Source: Pleodorina starrii (taxonomy: Eukaryota; Chlorophyta; Chlorophyceae; Chlamydomonadales; Volvocaceae). Taken from it: DNA of 64,000 bases. Where the stretch lies: positions 223,501 through 287,500 of the forward strand of contig BRXU01000009.1 in assembly GCA_030267565.1 (NCBI GenBank), given 5' to 3'. Below, piece by piece: positions 55,696-64,000 of the stretch; the stretch's first letter is position 1, and each line of letters begins with the position of its first letter. The translations under genes were made by a program, and so were the position numbers. A model generated the notes under the pieces. The model was given only the letters and a program-made list of their open reading frames with translations. It did no database searches and was not told the origin of the DNA.

Positions 55696-57903
55696 CTAAA
55701 AGTCGTCTAGCGTCTTATGTACCTTGGACTTGGTGGCTGCTGTCACGAGTCCGGTGTTCTTGGGCGCCGGCACGGGGAAGGTGTTGGTGAAGTGCTGCGA
55801 GGCGGCCGTGTAGGCCAGCGGCATGTCCACCTGGTTGGGCGCCTTGGCCCCGTAGATGTTGCTGGTGGTGGTGAACACGGGGTGCTGCTCCTTGGGGGCG
55901 TGGCGCCGCGTGGAGGCGTCCGCGAAGCGAAGCGGCATGGCACTGCCCGCCTTGACGCCGCCGCCGCTGTGGCCGCTGCCGCCGCTGCCGCCCAGCAGCA
56001 CCGACGCGCCCGTGATGCCGCGCCCCGCCATGGCCGCCAGGTCGTGGTGTCGGTCGCCGCGGTTCCAACTGTCGTAAAACTCGCCGTACAGCTGCCGCAG
56101 CTCCGAATCCACGCACGGCTCCGGCGGCCGCGCCGCCTTCCGCTCCGCCATCAGTCGCACGCCCGCCGCCGCCGAGCCGCCCGCCGCAGTGCGCGCCTCG
56201 TGCAGCTGCTGCAGCCGCCGCGCCGCCTCCAGCGCCTTGGCCGCATCGCCCTTGTAGCCCGCCTTCTCTTTGGCGTAGAAGGCGTAAAAGTTGGAGCTGA
56301 GCGTCAGGTGGTACAGGTCGGACAGGCGGAAGAAGCAGTCGAGGGGCATGGCGTACACGGGCGGATGCGCCACGTGGCCGGGTTGCAGCGCCGCCACCAG
56401 CCCGCCCAGCGTCGGCGAGGGCGACGACGTTCCCGCCGCCGCCGCTGCGGCCACTCGCTCCAGCGCCTCGGGCCGCAGCACCGCCACCGGCGCCAGCACC
56501 GCCGTCAGCACAGCGCCGTCCGCCACGCCGCCCGGCGCCGGATCCAGCCCCGCCACTCGCTGCGACGACGTCTCCGCCGCCTTGTCGGGCTCCTCCAGGA
56601 TCACCACCGCCTCGCCCTCCAGCGTCATGCCTTCCGGCGCTGCCATGAACATGATCGTGTCCTTGCCGCGCATCACCGTGTGCTCCACCGCCCGAGCAAC
56701 GCTGAAGCCCGGGCCGCACAGCGTGTCCGCCTCCGCCACCAGCAGGCTGCCGCCCGACACCCCCGCCGGCGCGGTCGCCAGGAAGGTCGCCACGTCGGCC
56801 GCCAGGCCCAGGCTGTCGACCGCCCCGTTGCTCATCACATTCTCAGGCGGGAAGCCGCCGGCGGAGAGCCGCGGGTCGGCGGCCCAGGACCGCACCTCCT
56901 CGACGTTGTTTTCATTGCACAGGATGAAGACCTGGGGGGCCAAGGGATTTGCGGGGCCGAGAGGTTGATTTGGGTCGGTTGGATTGAATTGGATTGGGCT
57001 TCGCGTGGCAGGCAGGGAGGGATGCGCACGCGGAGAGTGGAGGGCAGGAAGGGATATGGCGTGATAGGGCTCTTTGAGTCTTTGGCGAGGTCGGAATGGT
57101 GATCTTAGGGTCGGAATGGTGATCGTGTAAAGGCCGGTTGCAATGCCGCGCGCCGGCTACAAGGAGGCGTAAGGACGGAGAACAGCGGAAAAGGCACCAC
57201 AAGTCACTACCCGCCACCACCCAGGCAAGCAGGCACGCAGCGTTAGTATAGGCCCACTAGCGCTTGCGGGCGGCCCGCTGGGGGACGGCAAAAGGGCGGC
57301 CGGCAGCTGCACGGTGCACCGCACGCGGCTTACACGCTTCTCCAGCGGCGATAACCGTGAGCACTGCCCGATGGCTGCCAGCCAGTGGTTGAGTACCGGT
57401 TGGCCGTTGACACCCAGGAGCACCTTCGGGACGCCATCAGCGCCGCCGAGCAGGTACGTGTACGCATCTGGTAGGTTTGTGGGTCACGAGGAGCGGGCGA
57501 GGGAAGGGGGAGGCGGGGGCAGCGGCAGGGCGTGAAGAGTTGGGAAGGAGCCCTGACGATCCACGTTTCGTGGTTGCGCTGGGAGCAGTTTTCCACACGC
57601 CTCACAGACACCATGCGCCGCCGTCGGGCCTGCATTGGCTCTGCCCTGTCTGCGTGAAGAGCGGGGCTCCATGGGGGCTCCGTCACACCAGCAACCCCAC
57701 GCTCGCTCACTCTGTGCGGAAATCTCGTTTGCCAAAGCTCGCCCTGACGAGGTGGCCACAAGTAATGCAGCAACCTGCAGGATTTTGTGAGGCGATAAAG
57801 AGTTAGGTGGAGATGCGGAATGGCTGGAGTTCCGGAAGTGGATGCAAGTATTATGGACAATATGTTCCCAACAAGATAATCTGGCGTCATGTACCTGGGC
57901 CAT
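55696..57903 (-). CDS. Nucleotidyltransferase-like protein fused to a C-terminal Piercer (PIERCE1-type) microtubule motif
   Basis: Four exons on the minus strand (57903-57895, 57774-57711, 57467-57334, 56931-55696) join in frame to 480 residues; the first carries only ATGGCCCAG. The N terminus reads VAALLVATSSGRAL, then YLLGGADGVPKVLLGVNGQPVLNHWL, then VFILCNEN and LLVAEADTL. This is the order of a sugar-nucleotide pyrophosphorylase fold (nucleotide loop, PKxLLxVxGxPxL, acidic metal site), although the classic GGxGTRL loop is not preserved, so catalysis is doubtful. The last 60 residues, with TTSNIYGAKAP, an MP pair and NTGLVTAATKSKVH, match the pattern of the vertebrate PIERCE1/2 inner-microtubule proteins (TSNxxYGxxAP, MP, a KS near the end). 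Chlamydomonas has a Piercer homologue among its doublet inner proteins (FAP182); orthology is an inference. Divergent to the carbonic anhydrase gene. Confidence 0.7.
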
Positions 57904-58418
57904 GCTTGGCAGGCGGGTTGAGCGGAAAACAAAGCTGCCCTGAGACAAGCTAGTGATTTCGTACGATAGGCAGGGCTTTCCTTAAATAGCAGTTGTTAGG
58001 TATGCAATTGCGTCCACACCGGACACAGTAGACTGCTGCGGGTACAATAAACGGGACCTCTCATAGTGCCAAGAGCGCCGTACATATTTTGCGATTCGAC
58101 ACTCCTTTTAGGCCGCATAACGAGCCGTTTTGCAGCTCAACAACGCTATCTTTTGCTCAGGTGTTCCTGGAACGTGTAGTGAACGATATATAAAGGCGCT
58201 GGTGTGCAAATTGCTCTTTACAGAGAAGCGGCATAAACTGTTTCATAACTCAAGCAGTACTTGTTCAATTCAAGATGCGACCATGCAGTGTAATGTGCAG
58301 CCCTTGTGATACCGCCCAGTTGTAGTTCCCGGCTCTTCAGTTTTTAGACTTCCGTCTAACTTCCTGTGACGGACCTTCTACCGTGAGTGGCAGCCCTGCA
58401 TTGAGCCAAGTGCTGGAG
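57904..58418. promoter_or_regulatory. Divergent promoter region with TATA box for the carbonic anhydrase
   Basis: 515 bp between two divergent start codons. TATATAAAG at 58187-58195 lies about 225 bp before the carbonic anhydrase ATG. No TATA element is clear for the minus-strand gene. Confidence 0.45.
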
Positions 58419-59928
58419 ATGGGCTCTGGGGCGAGCACGCAGCAGAAGGGTGGCGCTACGCCTGTTACTCGGGTTGCCCCTGTTAGTCAGGCGGTGTCCG
58501 AGGCCAACACGGTGAGCTGCGTATGCAGTTTGTCCAAACTGGGCAGCTAGGCCCTAGAATGTATATCACTGGCAAGGGTGTAAGGTGCTGTTGCCCACTG
58601 TAGGGCGGACACTTCCGCCGTCCAAGGGTAACTTGCCCCACCGTTTCCGCAGGTGACCCTTACAAGCGCCAATCCTGAAGACCCCGTGCTTAGGAACAGG
58701 TCATTTGCGAAGATCGGCTCGTTAACAGACCGTGCAACAAGCGAGCAGGTTCTCGCAGCGCTGCTGGAAGGAAATGGGCGTTTCTTGAGGGGCGCCAGCG
58801 CCCGCCCGCACCAGGACTTTAAACGGATACAGCAAATATCTGAGAAGCAGATGCCGCATTCGGCGATTCTTGGATGTGCGGACTCACGCGTTCCGGCTGA
58901 AATTATCTTCGACCAAGGTTTTGGGGACGTCTTCGTTTGCCGCGTCGCCGGCAACATCGCCACTCCGGAAGAAATTGCCAGCCTTGAATATGCTGTCCTG
59001 GACCTGGGTGTGAAGGTGGTCATGGTCCTCGGGCACTCAAAGTGCGGGGCAGTCAAGGCGGCGCTGTCGGGTGAGGCGGACGCTGAAACGCGCGCGATGC
59101 ATGTAATCCATCCTCCTCGGCACGAGTGCGAGGCCTGTACCCTACCATTCCGAATGCGCAAGAGGACCTAGGATACGACCGGTCTTAACAACGACACGGA
59201 GCGGGCAGTCCGACGCCCGTATGCATGTCTGTCCCTTCGGGGATGGCCTGCCGGGTGCAGGGCCCGGACCCAGGCTTTGCGTTGAAGCGCAAACCGCGAT
59301 CGAAGCGCTAGCCCATTCCCGCGTCGTACAACATACCCCGCCTCTCTGGCTTCCGAGCACGCGACTGCTGTGCTCTCTGCATGCGCGTTGAGAACCTCTC
59401 CCTAATGGCGGTCACCACTCGCCCGGGGGCCGGTAGGTGCGGGTTGCCTTGCCTTGGTGGGAACCGATGCGCTCACGCCTGGCCACGAACCGGCCGTGCC
59501 CCCAGGCCTCCCGCAAGCGCCAGCCTCTACGCACGCTTTCTCTCCCCCGACCCTATCGAGCCCTCTGCCCCTCACCCAACCGCCAACCTGGTCCCCGCGA
59601 CGCACGCCCGCCGCTCCGCGCAGGCAAAGCCTTCCCGGGCTTTATCGACACGCTGGTCGACAACATCGATGTGGCCATTGCGCGCATCGACGGCACGGGC
59701 GGCGTCAAGGCGCGCCAGGCGGTGCGGGAGGGCAACATGGAGGTGCTGGAGAACGTGGTACGGGAGAACGTCAAGTATCAGATTCACCGGTGCCAGCGGT
59801 CCACCATTATCCAGGAGGGCATTCAGAAGCGGACGCTGCTGCTGGTGGGGGCGGTCTACAGCTTGGACACGGGCAAGGTGAACGTCATTGTCACAAAGGG
59901 GGGCCTCAATGACGGAGACGAGAAGTAG
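58419..59928 (+). CDS. Beta-carbonic anhydrase
   Basis: Three exons (58419-58511, 58653-59070, 59624-59928) join in frame to 271 residues. Zinc ligands and active-site residues are all present: ILGCADSRVP gives Cys106, Asp108 and Arg110; VLGHSKCGAVKAAL gives His159 and Cys162. The C-terminal block (KYQIHRCQRSTIIQEGI, LLLVGAVYSLDTGKVNVI) is the usual beta-CA end. The enzyme interconverts CO2 and bicarbonate and would serve inorganic-carbon supply. The length is near that of the Chlamydomonas mitochondrial CAH4/5 and of CAH6. The protein begins MGSGAS, a possible N-myristoylation site, and lacks a transit peptide, which argues for a cytosolic, ciliary or membrane-associated form. Reading through the second donor gives an in-frame extension that stops at 59171, so intron retention would yield a truncated product. 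Which CAH it corresponds to is not settled. Confidence 0.92.
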
Positions 59929-62540
59929 CGAGGGGGGCGGAGCGGAGCGGGCCACCAGTGAGTGGGTTTCGTGAGCTTAGTTACGTCGTGCACGGGGCAC
60001 GCAGGACAGGCTGAGACCAGGAGGAGGAGGAAAGCAGAACAGACGGAAAGCTGCGGCAGGGGGGCGGGGGCGTGACTGCTTTTGCCAGATGAATAGGCGG
60101 CTGTGTCGACTAGGGTAGTTGGAGAAACGCGAACCAGATGGGATATGGCACATGAGAAAGCCACTCACGGCGCTGGACAGATGCCGGCGGCTCCTAGCCA
60201 AGCGCCGAAACGGACATACGCGGGATGCAATTTCAAACCCGGTCCTGACGCGCTTGGTGTTAAGTGCTGTACCTTTATATTTGAAGGCGGGCGGGGGATT
60301 GCGGTGGTTGAGCCGGCGGGTCGAATTTGCAGTACGGCCTGCGGACCTGCGATGCCAATTATACGCTGGTTTTGGCTCTGCAGCGTGCAGCGTGCCCAGA
60401 AACCCTTTTGTTTCTCGGAACCCAATTTTATTAAAGTGCATTTGAGGGGTGTGGAGACGAGGAAAAAGCCCTTTCGCTGCTGCTCCCGTCCACATGACTC
60501 CTGCACCATTCTGCGAAGATGTTTGCCGCCTGGTGGCGGGTTACGCTGGAGCACTGAATTAGGCTGGGGTCCCCACACACTGATAGGATTACCCGCGGAT
60601 GCGAGGGGGCGATTAACGGGGCTGGGGCACCCGTGCCTATACGCTGGCTGACGTGATAAGGGCGAGATAAGCGAAGCCATGACGGCAATTATTTTGATTT
60701 TGTTGCTCATGTGGCAGCAGTGCGCGAATTGTTGTGCGGTTCGCGCGGGACAGACCCCTGTGCCTCTGCTTTGCGTGCGGTTGAAACCAGGGAGGGCTGC
60801 CCGCTGTCGGGGTCGTAGCTGTGCGGATGTCACGTTGCGCGCCGGTTTGTACACACCAAACGCGCCGCGGATGGCAGGCGGTTGTGCAAGGGACATTGTG
60901 TGAAGCATGTTGGGCTTAGCAGGCTGCACGCCAGCTGGATATTGTGCTTCTGGGAGGACGGTTGGGGTTGGCAACGGTGCACGTTGCGCAGACGTGCACT
61001 CGGTGTCTCGGTTGCGCCTTCAGTGTTTCTGTCATCTTACGCGCTCTTAAATACGTGTTACGTGTTTGTTGTCGAATGTGTTGAACACTGTCAGAATGGC
61101 TTTCGCGCGCCTGGACCAATCTTGGACGGGACGGGATGTGAGGCAGCCATCTGGGGGTTGGGCTTATCTGGAAAGAGCTGCCTTTGTGGCGCCTCTCCTG
61201 CTGCCGTATTCGCAGATGCAACACCGTTATGGCGAGGGCTGCACCCTATACGTAGGTCCCGTGCTATCCGGGACACGGCTATGCACATTGCTAAATCTCT
61301 CTACGAATGTTCGTAGCCTAATATTCGTATTTACGACCTGACCACCTCGACCATGGCCGAGGAGTGTCGAGACTTTTTGCGGTACCATGGAGCTGGGCGT
61401 GGGCTGCTGTTGGCATGCTGCGCGACTGTTTTCTGATGCCATCCGCAGTGCGAGGATGGCCCCATTGTGTATATAGCGCTCCGGCGTGCGGCTGGTGGCC
61501 GCCCATTGAGGAGGGGGCTGTTGCATCCACGGCCTTTTGTCTATTGCCTCCACGTGTTTTACCCTCCCCGGTCCTTTATCCATCCCTGTTGATCTCACAC
61601 GTATTTTCTCTCTTAACCTTTGACGGGGCTCTTGGCAACGTTGATGTCTGTTTTGTCTAGGATCATTACCGCCAACTGCGTGCACGTTGCTGACGTAGAA
61701 CGGCTCCGTCGCTTTTATTTCGGATATTTTGGGCGCAGGAATGTCCCAGTTTGGCGCGGTCACCTAGGCGGCTCTCGGCCCGTATTGGTGTGTACCGGTG
61801 ACCCTCACTATTTCCTGTCGCGATTTCTATTCCGCGCCGCGTACCGCTGGGGCCGCCTGCGGTGGCTGTGGGGGGAGTGTGTGGTTTCGTGGGATCGTGC
61901 AAAATTGCAATGCATGTGCGCCTCACTCGTTGCACCTGGCCCAGGGCCCCACATTGGGCGACATTTGGTGAAGTCCTTAAACTTGCGGGAGGCCTGAGCG
62001 AAGGCGGATCGCAGCACGGCGACGTGACAGTCTTCTTCTCAAAGCCGAGAGCGACAACACGTGTTTGTTGCAGGTTGAGCATTGTACCAACATGCCAGCA
62101 ATATCGTAGCGAAACGGAACGTCCTGTGGCATCTGCGACCAGAGCATCTCATCAGTGGCCAAATAGTGGCGTATGCGCACGCGGTTGGCAGGCAGCATTC
62201 AAAAGCTCACACGGGGCTCGTGCCTCGGTGTCCTGTGTGACATGTTGTCCACCCCACAACCCGTCCTACCCGTACAACCATTCTGTACAAGGTTGCGAGC
62301 ATGGCAACACGACGCAAATGTGGTATACTACACCATTTTATACTCGGAAACACACAGCAGGGAATGGTCGATGGCCACTCCTTACAAGCCCCACTGCGCA
62401 CCCTTCAACCCCTCAAACAAGACCGATTGGAGTATTTTGTTGTATTGCGTAGTCACACGCCCCGCCGTCATAGTTAACCATAGGCGCCGACGCTAATCAT
62501 TATTTTCAGCCTTCCCTCCTTCCCTTGCAGTCCCCTCATC
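59929..62540. other. Intergenic, no supported gene
   Basis: About 2.6 kb of mixed composition, with frames up to about 270 codons (60165-60974, minus) but no motif, no consistent codon use and no joinable exons. The carbonic anhydrase 3' UTR must lie at its left end. Confidence 0.5.
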
Positions 62541-64000
62541 TCATCGCCCCGTGTTGGAACCCGTCGCTGACACCCCTGACACGCCCGAAAAGGAGGGTGA
62601 TGCCACCACCGCCGGGCTGTGCATGTGCACGTGGATGTGTCGCGCCCCGTTGTTGCCGCTGCTGACGGGCCTAGGCTGCTGCTGCTGCAGCTGCGCCATG
62701 GCGATGGGGGTGGCGGAGGAGCTGCCCGGGCTGCCAGCAGCGCCCCCCGGAAGCAGCGCCCCGGAAAGGGAGGCGCGGCTGTTGCCCCCGCCCCCCCCTG
62801 GCGGCTGCAGCTTGCGGCGGAGCGCCTCGATGGTTCGCGCCTTCTCCGCCGCGTCCTCCTCGTGCCGCTTGCAGCGCTCCAGCAGCGCCGCGATCTGCGC
62901 GTCCTTGCCCAGCCGCATCGCTTCCCACGCCTGAAGCATCGAGTTGAGCTCCCTGCGCATACACGGCAGCGGCAGCGGCAGTGCAGACGGTGCGTTGGGC
63001 TGAGTTGCATTGGGCTGTTCGGGATTGGAGCTGTTCGGGGGACAGACTCGTCGCTCATGCCGTCATGCGTGTGGGTCAAGTTGTGGGCACGTGACAACCT
63101 GTACTGTACGGTATTGCTGCTGGTCAGGCAATGGGGTGCGGTGTTCGTGAATGGCAGCAGCGGGGCACGCAAGCCGCGCCCGTCCGCGCACCTGACTTCG
63201 TTGTTGCGCTGCTCGAGCTGCTCCCGATACGCAGCCGCCTGCTGCGACGCCGCGCGCAGCTCGGAGCGCGCCGCCTCCAGAGCCGCCGCTGCGTCCTGCC
63301 GCGCCAGCGTCGCCGCCTGGTTGTTGCGCTGCAGCGCGTCCGACTGCGCGTCCAGCGACCGCACGCGCTCCTGGCGTCCAGAACAGAACGCACCAGGGCA
63401 GGGGAAGGCGGGAACACACGGGACATCAATACTCAAAGCGCGTCAGCGGCTAGCAAAGAACATCCTGCAGCACAGCCCCCGTTTGCGGCGCCGCGCGGGG
63501 CCACAGATCAGAACAACTCCAAACAAACCACATGTGCGCCGGCGCCCCACCTGCAGCGCCGCCATGGCACTCCTGCCCGCCTGCCACTGCTCCTCCAGCT
63601 GCGCGCATTTCCTCATCAGCAGCGCGCACTCCTCCTGCTTGGCCGCCAGGGTGGCCTCCAGCTCGTCGCTGCGCCGCAGCAGCGCCTCCTGGTCCACAGA
63701 CAGCCGGCTGCTGTCCCGCTCCTTTTGAGTGGGGGAGGGGACAGAGGGGCAGGGTCAGGGGCAGGAGCTCGGAAAAGTACCATTGATGCAGTGCCGTTGA
63801 GAATTTGAAATACGACCGACGGGGTCGAGTCGAGCAAGCCAGTGAGCCATCCGGCGTGAGGGCAACGACGCACAACGCTTATTAGTGGCGCCTCCACTGA
63901 GCGAACCTCAGTGGCCCGTGACGCAGATGCGCACAGGGGGCTGGGTCCTCATGCGCTCTCTCTCTCTCATCCACGCACCTGCTGCATCAGGCGCTGCTTG
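62541..64000 (-). CDS. C-terminal part of a coiled-coil protein (gene continues beyond the window)
   Basis: Four minus-strand exons: 64000-63979 (partial), 63721-63551, 63370-63192 and 62952-62541, joined in frame. The first two of these joins are phase 0 and the last is phase 2. The encoded sequence is almost continuous heptad-type helix (LEATLAAKQEECALLMRKCA, DALQRNNQAATLARQD, REQLEQRNNE, then LERCKRHEEDAAEKARTIEA), as in a long coiled coil. A disordered Gly/Ser/Pro/Gln-rich tail with HIHVHMHS follows to the stop at 62541. No domain identifies the protein. Basal-body, ciliary or Golgi coiled-coil proteins have this look, but that is only a suggestion. The 5' end is outside the window. Confidence 0.78.

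Overview
This window is nuclear DNA of a green alga, most likely a volvocine or other Chlamydomonadales species. The evidence is a GC-rich genome with many short introns (mostly GTGAGT/GTGCGT-type donors and C-rich acceptors), TGTAA polyadenylation signals, a nuclear gene for plastid ribosomal protein S16, a CDK20/LF2-type ciliary kinase, ciliary (CFAP97-like, Piercer-like) proteins and a beta-carbonic anhydrase. I cannot fix the species. All gene models below were spliced by hand. Each keeps one open frame across every junction, which is strong internal support but not transcript evidence.

Layout. 3.8-7.0 kb: minus-strand gene with an exonuclease/endonuclease/phosphatase (EEP, 2',5'-phosphodiesterase/CCR4-like) domain whose catalytic residues look eroded. 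10.2-13.9 kb: a divergent pair, plastid ribosomal protein bS16c (minus) and a CDK20/CCRK/LF2-like kinase (plus). Downstream of the kinase lie a degraded copy of its exon 5 and one copy of a dispersed repeat that recurs at 17.3 kb. 17.5-20.9 kb: an 8-exon, three-RRM protein of the hnRNP F/H-ESRP type. 23.9-34.0 kb: an 11-exon oligopeptidase B/prolyl-oligopeptidase-like serine peptidase. Its introns carry four unrelated tandem repeats, including a roughly 2.85-kb array of 19-bp units placed two codons after the catalytic serine. 34.4-35.6 kb: a probably organelle-targeted PD-(D/E)XK nuclease-like protein. 37.3-38.7 kb: a 5'-truncated LINE with a perfect 10-bp target-site duplication. 39.2-41.9 kb: glycolytic NAD-type GAPDH with a transit-peptide-like N terminus. 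44.1-46.5 kb: CFAP97-domain protein with a long Ser/Arg/Glu-rich tail. 48.8-52.3 kb: a low-complexity protein with four degenerate repeats that I do not recognise. 55.7-59.9 kb: a second divergent pair, a nucleotidyltransferase-like protein ending in a Piercer-type microtubule motif (minus) and a beta-carbonic anhydrase (plus). 62.5-64.0 kb: the 3' end of a coiled-coil gene that runs off the window.

The genes do not form an operon or pathway. Three of them (the LF2-like kinase, the CFAP97-like protein and the Piercer fusion) point to cilia, which is normal for such an alga. The most unusual items are the tandem-repeat-loaded introns of the peptidase gene, the nucleotidyltransferase-Piercer fusion, the PD-(D/E)XK protein and the repeat protein at 49-52 kb. 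The remaining long stretches (about 0-3.8, 7-9.9, 14.2-17.5, 21.1-23.9, 42-44, 46.5-48.7, 52.3-55.7 and 59.9-62.5 kb) hold no gene I can support.
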